42,722 nucleotides of DNA. It comes from a virus. The position numbers were made by a program, and so were the translations under genes. Below, one piece after another: positions 23,181 through 31,480 of the stretch; position 1 is the stretch's first letter, and each line of letters starts with the position of its first letter. The stretch covers positions 1-42,722 of IMG/VR virus record IMGVR_UViG_3300037882_000611; one strand, written 5' to 3'. The notes under the pieces are model-generated. The model searched no databases. It had not been told where the DNA came from and saw nothing but the letters and a program-made list of their open reading frames with translations.

Positions 23181-23888
23181 TTAACCACCAGAAAATAAGT
23201 TTGTAAATTTAGTCTTGATAGCATTCAACGTTGAATTTTCAGGGGTGGTCGCTTGAACTTTCCCGTTGTTAACCTGCGGGCTTGCTGTAGCGTTCTTAGG
23301 GTTATTTATCTCACTCTGACTGACAGTTGAAAATTGTGCTGAAACTTCTCTAATTTCTTTCAGTTGCAACTCTACAGTCAACAAAGTTGCACCTTTACCG
23401 CTTTGTCGTTGGTAGTTATAACTTTCAATATTGTAGTTAATGTAAGTAACTTCAGGTGTTACAATATCGTACAAATCTAAAGATTTACAAGCGTTATCAA
23501 TGATATTTAAAAATTCGCTTCGCTGTTGCTCATTACCTTGAAAACATAACGTTATGCTAGGGCTTGCTGCAATTTCAACCTTGTTGTAACTAGCAAACCC
23601 ACCTCTTTCTACGGGAAAATCACTTACTTTAGTTTCTTTACCATATGATATTGAATTTGTACTTAAAGTTTGACCTAAACCAATAGCTTGCACAAAAAAA
23701 TTAGTATCAATTAAAGCGTTACCCTCAATATCAAAAATACCCCATTTTATATCCAATTGTAACGATTGCCACAATATTGATTGTAATATACCTAGGCTTG
23801 CAATTTGAGCAGCTGGAGCGCTGTTAGATCGAGGTACGCTAGGAACTCCAGGTGCATTGGGCACATTGGGAAAAGGGATTAAAGGCAT
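23181..23888 (-). CDS. Conserved baseplate/tail adaptor protein
   Basis: 235 aa. The start MPLIPFPNVPNAPGVPSVPR is a hallmark of a conserved family encoded between the tape measure and plug genes of many myophages. The middle has alternating strands (ALIDTNFFVQAIGLGQTLST, then DFPVERGGFASYNKVE). The end is Ser/Asn/Thr-rich (NNPKNATASPQVNNGKVQ). It may join the last tube ring to the hub, but I assign this from position only. ATG overlaps the tape measure stop (TAATG). Confidence 0.65.
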   Translation of the reverse strand: MPLIPFPNVPNAPGVPSVPRSNSAPAAQIASLGILQSILWQSLQLDIKWGIFDIEGNALIDTNFFVQAIGLGQTLSTNSISYGKETKVSDFPVERGGFASYNKVEIAASPSITLCFQGNEQQRSEFLNIIDNACKSLDLYDIVTPEVTYINYNIESYNYQRQSGKGATLLTVELQLKEIREVSAQFSTVSQSEINNPKNATASPQVNNGKVQATTPENSTLNAIKTKFTNLFSGG

Positions 23889-25633
23889 TAGAAAGCCCCC
23901 GCTGTAGCTTGAGACACAAATAGATAATCATCCATAGCACTACCAATATCAGCAGCAATAGTTTTAGCGTCGGTGGCCTGAGTGTATACTTTAATTTCAC
24001 CGATTGTGGTTTGATTACTACTACTTCTATTACCACCACCTTTAGCTAAATTAAAACCACCCCTTATGTCAGCATCGTTAACATAATTACCCCCATTTTC
24101 ATGACGAGTGATGGCTCTAACTAACCCTACAATTTGATTTTCATCGTTAGGGTTTAAAGGTTGGTCAGGATTAACACCTAAACTTTTAGCAACGGTGTTA
24201 ATGTAACTAGACGTGTCGTTTTCGCTCGAAGGTGCGTAAGTTTCTAATATCTTACGGATGGTATTTTTACCCCTCTTCATGTATAAACCTAACTGCTTAA
24301 CTAACGCAGCCACCCCCTGTTGCATATTACCGAAAACTGCAAATCTACCACCCGCGCCGCCTTCTTTACTAGCGCCAGCTTGCCCTGCATAGTTCAAGTT
24401 ACCAGGGTTATTATTGCGAATACCTCTAGGTAAATTCTTATTATTAGCACTAGGTATCAACGTTTGCCCAGCACCTGTGGAATTAGAAGCTGATTGCTTA
24501 CCACCATTTAAAAACTCGCTCCAGGCAAATTTAACACCATCCCAATTACCTGTGACGCCGTTTCTAACTAAATCAACAAACGCTATCGTTCTGTAAAATT
24601 GAGTTTCTAATACGCTACCCAATTGCTTAATCCAATCGATAGCGACTTTAATAGTTGGCACCCATTTTTCCCACGGTAAAGCAGTTTGGCCGCCACGCTC
24701 CCACACTTTATAATCTTGCCAAGCTAAAGCTAGCGCGGATCCCAGACCCGTGATTGCCAAAGCTGCAGCATTGATCGGAATTGCTGCAGCTACGATTACA
24801 CTTAAACCGACACCCATTATTTTAAGAAAGTCACCCACGACTTCTTTATTGTCAATCATCCATCTACCCGTATCGGTAAGCACCGAAAATAACTTTTCGA
24901 GTGCTGGGGTAGCCTGTGATAACAATTCGCGACCAAACGCGCTTAATTCAAGCTTGGTTTCTCTAAATGAGCGTTGTAGTCTTACTGACTCTTCACCTTG
25001 ACGCTTTGTAACAACGTTAAATTCATTCTGCCGCTTTATAAGTAATTCTAGGCTCTTACGGCCTTCAAACATAGCGTTAAGTGTGCCTTGGTCGATACCC
25101 ATCATTAAGCCGATGTTGTTAGCCTTCGAACGTTCCATACCTTCAAATCTATCAGCTAAATCTAACAGTAAATCATTAACAGGGCGTGCTTTACCGTCAA
25201 TTTCACTAAAAGCTACATTAAGTGCTGAAAAATAAGGTATTAAGCCCGATTGACCTGTAAGTTGTAATTCTGTTTGAGCCTTACTTAACATGCTCATAGT
25301 ACCTTGCAAACCTTCAGCCGTACCGCCAGCCAAAGTCGCAGCATTACCCCAAGCAGAAAGTGTTTCTACAGCAACATTGAGATTTTGAGATAAGCGATAT
25401 ATCGCAGCACTTGATTCAACTGTACTTTCGATAAACGCTTTAATTGTAGTAGCACCGCCTATAACTGCTAGAAATTTAGCTGCGGTTGTCGTTAAGGCTT
25501 TTAAACTTTTATCGGTTTCATTAACGTTACGACGTGTATTATTAAGATTGTTATTTACACGTCGATTACCGTCGTCAAAACCTCTTGAATCTAAACCGAA
25601 GCGTACAATCAAACTGTCAATAATAGTAGCCAT
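23888..25633 (-). CDS. Tape measure protein with C-terminal muramidase-like segment
   Basis: 581 aa. The N-terminus (MATIIDSLIVRFGLDSRGFD) and coiled-coil region VNNNLNNTRRNVNETDKSLK, then alternating Ala/Leu-rich helices and two hydrophobic stretches near 270-305, fit a tape measure. The last 160 residues begin with RGIRNNNPGNLNYAGQAG and GRFAVFGNMQQGVAALVKQL, a lysozyme-like segment known from phage structural proteins such as P5 of PRD1-like or tail-tip muramidases. It would set tail length and locally open the wall at entry. A 581-aa tape predicts a short to medium tail. It follows the frameshifted chaperone, as usual. Confidence 0.85.
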   Translation of the reverse strand: MATIIDSLIVRFGLDSRGFDDGNRRVNNNLNNTRRNVNETDKSLKALTTTAAKFLAVIGGATTIKAFIESTVESSAAIYRLSQNLNVAVETLSAWGNAATLAGGTAEGLQGTMSMLSKAQTELQLTGQSGLIPYFSALNVAFSEIDGKARPVNDLLLDLADRFEGMERSKANNIGLMMGIDQGTLNAMFEGRKSLELLIKRQNEFNVVTKRQGEESVRLQRSFRETKLELSAFGRELLSQATPALEKLFSVLTDTGRWMIDNKEVVGDFLKIMGVGLSVIVAAAIPINAAALAITGLGSALALAWQDYKVWERGGQTALPWEKWVPTIKVAIDWIKQLGSVLETQFYRTIAFVDLVRNGVTGNWDGVKFAWSEFLNGGKQSASNSTGAGQTLIPSANNKNLPRGIRNNNPGNLNYAGQAGASKEGGAGGRFAVFGNMQQGVAALVKQLGLYMKRGKNTIRKILETYAPSSENDTSSYINTVAKSLGVNPDQPLNPNDENQIVGLVRAITRHENGGNYVNDADIRGGFNLAKGGGNRSSSNQTTIGEIKVYTQATDAKTIAADIGSAMDDYLFVSQATAGAF

Positions 25634-25635
25634 TT

Positions 25636-25887
25636 TTATTTTTCCTTTTCGATACTATTATTATAACGCTCGATTACTATAATTTCTAATAAATTGTACG
25701 CATCTTCAACACCGTAAACAGTTGAAAGTTCATGTAAAGTTGCCAATCTACTATTTACAATTACGCCAATTATTTCCGGTACGTTTTTATGACTCGCGAA
25801 CCTTTGGGAGTAACCGCCGCCAGCGTTTCTGTGTCGTTCGAGCTCAAGCTTGCGACGGCTTTTAAAAAATCCGTATGTAATTTCCAC
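25636..25887 (-). CDS. Tail assembly chaperone, downstream (-1) frame
   Basis: This frame is probably not translated alone but as the C-terminal part of a fusion with the frame at 25770-26249, made by a -1 shift at TTTTTTA (25869-25863). After the shift the reading continues KSRRKLELERHRNAGGGYSQ, then SRLATLHELSTVYGVEDAYN and LLEIIVIERYN, and stops at 25636. The fusion would be about 204 aa: 129 from frame 1 and 75 from this one. This corresponds to the lambda G/GT arrangement, in which the rare longer form binds the tape measure. The ATG at 25887 has no ribosome-binding site. Confidence 0.75.
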   Translation of the reverse strand: MEITYGFFKSRRKLELERHRNAGGGYSQRFASHKNVPEIIGVIVNSRLATLHELSTVYGVEDAYNLLEIIVIERYNNSIEKEK

Positions 25888-26249
25888 ACCTCGGCACGTA
25901 ACTTTATTCGTGTGGAAACTTCTTCAATATCTTCATCCCAAATAGCCCGTATCACTTGAGGTGTTTTAGGGTCTGGCATGTATTGAACACATTCAAGCAT
26001 TTCGGCTAATAAAGGTTCTAACACTTCCCATTTTAAGCCCGAAAGCGCTTTAAATCCTAATTCAGCTAACCCGGCAACACCCATATTTTCAAAGTCTTCA
26101 GGGATCTCGGCGTTATTACTCATAAGCGCAAGTAAAGCCCGTAAAGCCCATGCCTCAGCCTTATTCGAACTCATTTCGGTAATTACAAACACTTTACCTT
26201 GATCTCGATTATTATCGATAACGCTATAATTGATAGTTTTACGAGGCAT
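25770..26249 (-). CDS. Tail assembly chaperone, main frame
   Basis: 159 aa, MPRKTINYSVIDNNRDQGKV and EMSSNKAEAWALRALLALMS, then a helical acidic body (LEPLLAEMLECVQYMPDPKT). This is the usual chaperone between tube and tape measure. The ATG follows GGGGTGATT. Translation without frameshift ends at 25770; a shift at the slippery sequence gives the longer form. It probably coats the tape measure during tail assembly and is absent from the virion. Confidence 0.8.
   Translation of the reverse strand: MPRKTINYSVIDNNRDQGKVFVITEMSSNKAEAWALRALLALMSNNAEIPEDFENMGVAGLAELGFKALSGLKWEVLEPLLAEMLECVQYMPDPKTPQVIRAIWDEDIEEVSTRIKLRAEVWKLHTDFLKAVASLSSNDTETLAAVTPKGSRVIKTYRK
25863..25869 (-). other. Programmed -1 ribosomal frameshift site
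   Basis: On the minus strand the main frame reads GAT TTT TTA AAA; T-TTT-TTA is a classic X-XXY-YYZ slippery heptamer, and T-TTA-AAA overlaps it. The two frames overlap exactly here, and the -1 frame then runs to 25636. Confidence 0.8.
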
Positions 26250-26250
26250 A

Positions 26251-26688
26251 TTAAATCACCCCTCTATCAATAGATTGCCACGTAATAACAAAATCTTGAG
26301 GTTGTAATGTTTTAGCATGATCGGGAAGTTGTTTGTAGTTAGTTAATACACCGCGAGTTAATGCGAAAGTTTCACCCGTGGCGGTAACTGTAACCACACC
26401 ACTCATAAAATATACTTCACGCCTAGCTTTAGTAGCTTGAATAAGCGTATTAAATAACTCTTTACTGTCGCTATCAGCCTGAAGTGTCACAGTCATTTTG
26501 GTTGGTTGTGGTGTATACCCAGCACTCATGATGCCATCGACGCCCATTACGGCTTCAGCGATATCATTAGCGTCAAGCATGAATGACTTGTCAGCCGCAT
26601 AACCTTTCAACTGCACAGGTACTGGAAATAACCCTGGTATAACTAAAGTAAAGGTGCTGTTAGCACTGGTAATTGTTTTATCTGCCAT
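26251..26688 (-). CDS. Tail tube protein
   Basis: 145 aa. ANSTFTLVIPGLFPVPVQLK, then SFMLDANDIAEAVMGVDGIM, MTVTLQADSDSKELFNTLIQ and a final beta region match the small tube proteins that follow a DUF3383-type sheath. It polymerises as the inner channel. The gene lies 12 bases after the sheath stop and 2 bases before the chaperone start, a usual order. ATG follows AGGTTACG. Confidence 0.8.
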   Translation of the reverse strand: MADKTITSANSTFTLVIPGLFPVPVQLKGYAADKSFMLDANDIAEAVMGVDGIMSAGYTPQPTKMTVTLQADSDSKELFNTLIQATKARREVYFMSGVVTVTATGETFALTRGVLTNYKQLPDHAKTLQPQDFVITWQSIDRGVI

Positions 26689-26699
26689 TTTCGTAACCT

Positions 26700-28184
26700 T
26701 TACATTATGTTGATACTTGGGATATTCAGGCGTTGAATTGCCCCGCCGTCAGTATAGTAAAAAGTGATAATTGGTGTTTGGCGTAAAGCTCTAGCTTGAG
26801 CACCTGGGTCTGTTATTTGCAAGTACCAACCTTCAGCTTCAATTATCGGCGCAGCATTAACGCCCGTTGCTTGATTTACTTGTGCTTTCTGCGATTCAGT
26901 TAATGTAACGCCTGCACGAATAGCCCCAAAATTTTTAGCAGCATTAATAGGTGTAATTAAAGCGGCGCGAACCAAATCGTATCCCGCTTGATTATAAGGA
27001 ATGCTAGGAATTTGAGTAAACAGCGATAATTCGGCTAGTTGGAACTGTGAGTTCATATACACTTGATTAACAAACGTATCGAACCACTTCCATTTCCCAG
27101 ACATTTTGCCAGGATAGAAGAAATTAAACTGGTCATTTGCAGTAGCGTAAGCCCCGTAAAAACTGTACCCCTTGGCTTCTAAAGTAGCTGCAATCTGAGC
27201 ATCGGTAACGGTGGGAGTAAATCCCGCTTGAGATTTAAACGCCGTTGTTATGCGACCGTTCGTACGACCGTTATCTATACATGCAATAACACCTAACGCA
27301 AACATCGCCAAAGCTAAAGTGTTGTAAACAGGTACAATACCATCAAAATTGTTGGCGAATACGATTGACGCGAAGTCGCTAGTAGAACCGTTTACAATCG
27401 CTTGTGCGTCAGTATCCCACGGAACATAAGCGTAACGTTGGTTTTGAGTTTGCACCCAGTTAGCGAATAGTGTTTTATTTGCCAAATCAGGTTCAAACAT
27501 TGTAGTAAAATCAACCCAATTTTGAGTCACAGTTAAAATGCGATTCATTGCCACGCTTGGCGTATCTGCTACGATACCTTGAGATAATATCGCACCTGTA
27601 GCGCTTGTAAATTTTAAACCTGTCGCCAGTGTACCCGTAGCGTAAGTAATTGTGGAACTCGCACCAGTTGTAGCGCTTGTTAGAGTAAACGCACCTAAAA
27701 CGGCATCCCACGTACATACTAAAGGTGCGCCCGTGAAAGCCGCAGCAATTGTAGTTGCAGCAGCACTAAAACTAGCCGCAGCCGCCAAATTGATTGTACT
27801 CGAAGTCTTAACAACACCGTCAACAGTAAGTATCAGTGTGCCAGTAAGCGCTTGAAGCTGTGTTAGTGCCATACCAGCTAGGGAACCTGAACGAACGAAA
27901 GCCGCACGATTACTAGCGGCATAAGGCGCGAAATATAATAAACCTGGTTTTAACGTACTGTTATCGTAACCAGCGAAATAATACTGTGACGCTGCATATT
28001 CAGGGCTAGATTCACCGAAATAGTCACCTGCGGCGTCAGCACTAACGAAAGAAGTTACGCCAGTTGAAGGAAGTAACAAGCTTTGCGTTACTACCAAACC
28101 GTTTAAAGCTAACGGGTTACCACCAGCACTTAAAACTCCTGGTTGCCCCGCTACAATATTACTTGCTGGTATTGTCATTATCAT
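26700..28184 (-). CDS. Tail sheath protein (DUF3383-like)
   Basis: 494 aa. The start TIPASNIVAGQPGVLSAGGN and PLALNGLVVTQSLLLPSTGV, then SVDAAGDYFG-like SADAAGDYFGESSPEYAASQ, and the C-terminal sheath core (QARALRQTPIITFYYTDGGA then IQRLNIPSINIM) are typical of DUF3383 sheath proteins. The middle part, rich in Thr/Ala, is the exposed domain. It makes the contractile sheath, so the phage is a myovirus. Two close ATGs (28184 and 28178) follow GAGG; the first is used here. Confidence 0.85.
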   Translation of the reverse strand: MIMTIPASNIVAGQPGVLSAGGNPLALNGLVVTQSLLLPSTGVTSFVSADAAGDYFGESSPEYAASQYYFAGYDNSTLKPGLLYFAPYAASNRAAFVRSGSLAGMALTQLQALTGTLILTVDGVVKTSSTINLAAAASFSAAATTIAAAFTGAPLVCTWDAVLGAFTLTSATTGASSTITYATGTLATGLKFTSATGAILSQGIVADTPSVAMNRILTVTQNWVDFTTMFEPDLANKTLFANWVQTQNQRYAYVPWDTDAQAIVNGSTSDFASIVFANNFDGIVPVYNTLALAMFALGVIACIDNGRTNGRITTAFKSQAGFTPTVTDAQIAATLEAKGYSFYGAYATANDQFNFFYPGKMSGKWKWFDTFVNQVYMNSQFQLAELSLFTQIPSIPYNQAGYDLVRAALITPINAAKNFGAIRAGVTLTESQKAQVNQATGVNAAPIIEAEGWYLQITDPGAQARALRQTPIITFYYTDGGAIQRLNIPSINIM

Positions 28185-28251
28185 TTTCCTCTAGCTGATT
28201 ATCGCTATTTTTAGTATAGCCGCTATTATCGTAAGGTTCAAATTCTATCAT
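28159..28251 (-). CDS. Possible small acidic peptide, 30 aa
   Basis: ATG at 28251 overlaps the TGA of the neck terminator gene (ATGA), and the frame ends inside the sheath gene. MIEFEPYDNSGYTKNSDNQL continues with acidic Glu/Asn/Asp. The overlap on both sides suggests it at least carries ribosomes to the sheath start. There is no recognisable function, and it could be non-coding. Confidence 0.3.
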   Translation of the reverse strand: MIEFEPYDNSGYTKNSDNQLEENDNDNTSK

Positions 28252-28748
28252 GTTAAATCCACGGGGGTATTAATGTTAGTTGATAAAGTATCGGCAGTTT
28301 CTTGAGGTACTGTTACAACAGGGTTAAATTGTAAGCTAACTGTAAATAACCATCGTGTAACGTATTGCTGTTCGCCTGATATTAACGGGCTTCGCATAGG
28401 TTCTGAAGTGTACAGTGGTTGAATGTTGGCTGGAAACTTACTACAAGCGTAAGGTGTTCTAAAAGCAGCTTCTAAAGCGGTAATGTAATTACAAGCATTA
28501 GGGCTATAAATATCAACCTGTATATCAATACGCTTACCACCTTTAATATCGGCGGTGCTTGCATCATATTCAGAATAAGGTTTATCAATATCAGCTTGAA
28601 GGATCTCAGTTAATTCTACAAAGTCGCTTTCTGGCATTGACGTGCGGTTTTGATCACCTCGGATAATTTCACAGTTAGGGGTGAACGGGTGAATAAAATC
28701 AGCTAACGTATCAATTATGGTATCTATAGGAATGCTTGAGGTGTACAT
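28248..28748 (-). CDS. Neck/tail terminator protein (LIC_12616-like)
   Basis: 166 aa. IIDTLADFIHPFTPNCEIIR, then GDQNRTSMPESDFVELTEIL and KRIDIQVDIYSPNACNYITA match the phage neck terminator family. It would cap the tail tube and sheath at the head end. GGAG precedes the ATG. The order sheath, terminator, small neck proteins, DUF4054 is the usual one. Confidence 0.75.
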   Translation of the reverse strand: MYTSSIPIDTIIDTLADFIHPFTPNCEIIRGDQNRTSMPESDFVELTEILQADIDKPYSEYDASTADIKGGKRIDIQVDIYSPNACNYITALEAAFRTPYACSKFPANIQPLYTSEPMRSPLISGEQQYVTRWLFTVSLQFNPVVTVPQETADTLSTNINTPVDLT

Positions 28749-28750
28749 AT

Positions 28751-29122
28751 TTACTCCATTTGCAATACGATAGCAACTTTAGTCCACGTAGGCCAACTTT
28801 CAAGCACCTTTATTACTAGCCATACCTTACCGTCAATTTCCACAGTATCACCGCCTTTGGTATCGGGACGTATGACGCCAGCAAGTTGACCACGGCAATA
28901 TAAAGCTCTTATAGTACCTTCGATATTTAAACCGTCAAGCTGCTTTAAGTCTTTACCGTCTAATGCTTGTAACTGAGCGTATCCTGTCACAGGTGGTGCG
29001 TATGTCGGTATTTGCTTACGACCTGCGCCAATCGTATAACCTGTGGATACATTAATTGTAACTAAGATGTTAGGATTTACCGAGGTTGTCGCACTGTTTG
29101 CGCTACTGCGAACGTTTATCAT
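28751..29122 (-). CDS. Small conserved neck/head-tail connector protein
   Basis: 123 aa. VNPNILVTINVSTGYTIGAG, YAQLQALDGKDLKQLDGLNI and GQLAGVIRPDTKGGDTVEID followed by WLVIKVLESWPTWTKVAIVL are conserved in many phage neck modules. A tail-completion or connector role is inferred from position. The ATG overlaps the stop of the upstream gene (ATGA). Confidence 0.65.
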   Translation of the reverse strand: MINVRSSANSATTSVNPNILVTINVSTGYTIGAGRKQIPTYAPPVTGYAQLQALDGKDLKQLDGLNIEGTIRALYCRGQLAGVIRPDTKGGDTVEIDGKVWLVIKVLESWPTWTKVAIVLQME

Positions 29123-29649
29123 ATTTTAACCTTATAAGTTACACTTCGTAACATTTGAGCTGTCCAAATTAACGGTTTTGCAGCGGTTCCAGTGGCACCC
29201 GTTTCACCTGCACGTACACGCCTAGCAGCTTCACCAACGCTCGCGCCCGTGATATCCCCAGGGTTACCCCAATACATCTTACGTAACATTAAAGTGACTG
29301 GTGATAACGCGGGAGCTGTCATATTACGAATTGAATCAACAACGTCAGCCTGCATTTCTTCACCAAGTAGCGATAAGGTTCTAAAACCATCATAATTAGT
29401 CGCACGTAATAGAGCTACAATTTCTTGACCCCATTCACGTTCTTTATTAACTACAGTTTTTCGCATAAACGGGCGTGCTGGTTGTTTACCACCCTTACCA
29501 AATTCGTTCCAGAATGCCACCATAACAACGCTAGTACCGTCAGGATAAGTGGCGTTACCCATAAACCCGACATCAACGTGACGATTAGACATTCTTCGCC
29601 CCATTTCAGCTAGTATTCGGGTCATGCGGTCACCACCACTTATGGTCAT
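29119..29649 (-). CDS. Tail completion / minor neck protein
   Basis: 176 aa. The segment VDVGFMGNATYPDGTSVVMV then AFWNEFGKGGKQPARPFMRK is the typical N-terminal signature of HK97 gp10-type and Mu G-type virion proteins. The C-terminus contains NMTAPALSPVTLMLRKM and PLIWTAQMLRSVTYKV, also typical. ATG follows GAGG. It probably takes part in head-tail joining. Confidence 0.7.
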   Translation of the reverse strand: MTISGGDRMTRILAEMGRRMSNRHVDVGFMGNATYPDGTSVVMVAFWNEFGKGGKQPARPFMRKTVVNKEREWGQEIVALLRATNYDGFRTLSLLGEEMQADVVDSIRNMTAPALSPVTLMLRKMYWGNPGDITGASVGEAARRVRAGETGATGTAAKPLIWTAQMLRSVTYKVKI

Positions 29650-29652
29650 TTT

Positions 29653-30054
29653 TTAATACCTCGTTGGTTCTGGTATATAACGCATTGACCGCAAGTAACT
29701 TGTAGCTTGCCAGAAAGCAGCACCCCATTGAGTTTGCAGGAACCATGCTTCCGTACCCGTGGTAGCTCCCATGTCTAAGCTTACACTTACGCTACCTTCA
29801 GTTGCACTAGACACACGCCCGACGGCTTGTGATTGACCATCACTACTTAATAACCCCGTAAGTTGTGCTATATGTGCGGTAAGCATCCACAATAAGCTTG
29901 TTCTTTTAATAACATCTTGTACAGGCGAACAATCAGTATTATTTAAATACAAACCCGCGTCTTGAAAACAATAAGTAAGCGTTTGATCAGGAACATTAAC
30001 AAACTGTGGATATCGAGCCTTAAACGCAGCAGGGTCAAAAGTAGCGATAGTCAT
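29653..30054 (-). CDS. DUF4054-like head completion protein
   Basis: 133 aa. TFDPAAFKARYPQFVNVPDQ, then YLNNTDCSPV and SLLWMLTAHIAQL, RVSSATEGSVSVSLDM and WFLQTQWGAAFWQATSYLRS are the DUF4054 pattern, an adaptor that binds below the portal. It follows two small proteins and precedes the gp10-like gene. Confidence 0.8.
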   Translation of the reverse strand: MTIATFDPAAFKARYPQFVNVPDQTLTYCFQDAGLYLNNTDCSPVQDVIKRTSLLWMLTAHIAQLTGLLSSDGQSQAVGRVSSATEGSVSVSLDMGATTGTEAWFLQTQWGAAFWQATSYLRSMRYIPEPTRY

Positions 30055-30056
30055 TT

Positions 30057-30383
30057 TTAATTTTCCATAGTTTTAATGCCGTGGGAGTTTGGTTCTGTTC
30101 TTTCAAACCCAGTTTTAGACGATTCAAACTCTCTATAAATGTTTTCAGCATCTTTAGCGTTTTTAATCACAAAGATAGAACCGTTTTCATAAGCAGAAAA
30201 TTTATTATTAACGCTTACCCACATATCCCAAAAATCTTTAGATATTTCAGTTGTAACGTAAGTTGCACCAATAATCGCAGCTTTATTTAAACCATTTAAC
30301 GTCACGGTATCTGTTTTATCAAGCGGATTTTCTAAAATTAAACCGCCAGGTAAACGTGAACCAATTGAGATTTTATCAGCCAT
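30057..30383 (-). CDS. Small virion-associated protein with W-x2-W domain, 108 aa
   Basis: Start set at ATG 30383 (with GAAGGG upstream), not the upstream open frame inside the neighbouring gene. VTLNGLNKAAIIGATYVTTE then ISKDFWDMWVSVNNKFSAYE forms a short domain with FWDMW. The same pattern occurs in the adjacent gene and in the N-terminus of the SGNH protein. It is probably a small beta-rich virion protein; no activity is assigned. Confidence 0.6.
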   Translation of the reverse strand: MADKISIGSRLPGGLILENPLDKTDTVTLNGLNKAAIIGATYVTTEISKDFWDMWVSVNNKFSAYENGSIFVIKNAKDAENIYREFESSKTGFERTEPNSHGIKTMEN

Positions 30384-30690
30384 TTTTAGTACCCTTCTTT
30401 GTACGTTTAGCAACTTCAGGTTCTGGAGCAACTTCAGGTGCGATAGGTAACTCTAAACTTTTATCGCTACCCGCATAATCAATAAACTGAAGTGCTCCAG
30501 TTTGCAAGGAAATAAAATTAGGGTTATTTTTTACCCAACCGTCCCATATTTTACGGTCTACATTTGTATATATATCGGTTAAACCTGGGGCAGCTTCGTT
30601 AACACCTTTTATTACTGCGGTTTGCCCTTCGTGCTCAATTTTTAAACCGTTTGATAATGTACAGCGGATTACCGCTACTTCTTTTGACAT
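30376..30690 (-). CDS. Small virion-associated protein with W-x2-W domain, 104 aa
   Basis: AVIKGVNEAAPGLTDIYTNV then DRKIWDGWVKNNPNFISLQT aligns with the next gene (30057-30383), so the pair are likely paralogues. It has a Pro/Glu/Val linker and a Lys-rich end (AKRTKKGTKNG). It is the first gene of the leftward tail unit; AAAGG precedes ATG 30690 and a promoter lies at 30730-30758. Function unknown. Confidence 0.6.
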   Translation of the reverse strand: MSKEVAVIRCTLSNGLKIEHEGQTAVIKGVNEAAPGLTDIYTNVDRKIWDGWVKNNPNFISLQTGALQFIDYAGSDKSLELPIAPEVAPEPEVAKRTKKGTKNG

Positions 30691-30729
30691 TTTTAAACCT
30701 TTCGAAAGGTGACGAGTGCGTTAAATTTA

Positions 30730-30758
30730 AGTGTAGTGTGAATATATCCACAGGTCAA
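30730..30758 (-). promoter_or_regulatory. Leftward promoter of the tail/lysis unit
   Basis: Minus strand: -35 TTGACC (30758-30753), 17-bp spacer, -10 TACACT (30735-30730). It lies 40 bases before the 30690 start codon. The spacer contains a DnaA-box-like TGTGGATAT. It explains how the tail genes are transcribed past the rightward insert and the terminator at 31481. Confidence 0.6.
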
Positions 30759-30770
30759 GCTTAAATAAAG

Positions 30771-30799
30771 TTGACGGGTTAGTCAAGTATTGTTATATT
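30771..30799 (+). promoter_or_regulatory. Rightward promoter with TTGAC-N6-GTCAA dyad
   Basis: TTGACGGGTTAGTCAA (30771-30786) provides -35 TTGACG, 17-bp spacer, -10 TATATT (30794-30799), the same boxes and spacing as at 6516. It drives the two-gene unit at 30830. A third half-site GTCAA lies at 30754-30758. Confidence 0.75.
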
Positions 30800-30829
30800 T
30801 AAATTATAAATTGTTTAGGGGTACTTGTA

Positions 30830-30994
30830 ATGAACAACGTATGCAAGAAAACAAATAAAGAAGTTGAACCGGGTAGCTATTGGCACACAATGTATCTTGC
30901 TGAAAAAGCACGTGCTGAAGATGCCGAAAAAGAACTTAAAAGGATTAGTGATATTTTAGCTGCTAAATATGGAATTAATACGGAGAGTTTATAA
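30830..30994 (+). CDS. Small coiled-coil protein, 54 aa
   Basis: ATG at 30830 follows AGGGG, at slightly long spacing. The second half is a charged helix (MYLAEKARAEDAEKELKRIS). The segment YWHTMYLAEKARAEDAE resembles YWQNKYAEEKRRADDLQ of the next protein, so the two are probably related or interact. Transcribed rightward from the promoter at 30771, against the flanking late genes. Function unknown. Confidence 0.6.
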   Translation: MNNVCKKTNKEVEPGSYWHTMYLAEKARAEDAEKELKRISDILAAKYGINTESL

Positions 30995-30995
30995 A

Positions 30996-31409
30996 ATGGA
31001 TAAGATTAATACTGTTGAATACTGGCAAAATAAATACGCTGAAGAAAAACGACGCGCTGACGATTTACAAAAACAAGTTGATCAATTCAATACAGATATT
31101 GCAAGTTTTAACACTTACCTTAGCGGTGTATATAAACCGTTAGAATTTTCAAAAGAAGTTGAAGAGTTACTTAAAAACGCGCCACCTTCAGCAGAAGATT
31201 TATTACGTCAATTACTTTCAAAATTCACTATAGATACTAATGAGAGTTCATTTTTTCCAGGCATAAACGTTTCTTTTAGAGAAGATGTAACTATTGCCGA
31301 TTTATTAGGTGAAGATTTTGAAGTTTTATTATTACCATACTTAAATGAAGATGATGCTAAAAGATTACAAACCGTCATTGACAAACGCAACGCAACCAAT
31401 AATACTTAA
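30996..31409 (+). CDS. Coiled-coil protein, 137 aa
   Basis: Start at ATG 30996, behind GGAG; the open frame upstream overlaps the previous gene and lacks a signal. Residues 8-40 form a coiled coil (YAEEKRRADDLQKQVDQFNT), followed by an acidic helical domain ending in a charged stretch. No family is recognised. It forms a unit with the 54-aa gene, with its own promoter and terminator, typical of a moron-type insertion. Candidates are a regulator or host-interaction protein; none is supported directly. Confidence 0.6.
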   Translation: MDKINTVEYWQNKYAEEKRRADDLQKQVDQFNTDIASFNTYLSGVYKPLEFSKEVEELLKNAPPSAEDLLRQLLSKFTIDTNESSFFPGINVSFREDVTIADLLGEDFEVLLLPYLNEDDAKRLQTVIDKRNATNNT

Positions 31410-31480
31410 AATTCCTAAGCTGGTATAGATTTTTACTCACTCAAAAAATAAAGGTTAATATCATGCTGAGCTAACTAAAT

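Noticed and set aside
23840-24039. Minus-strand open frame overlapping the tape measure end
   Set aside because: It is in another frame of a well-supported gene and has no start signal.
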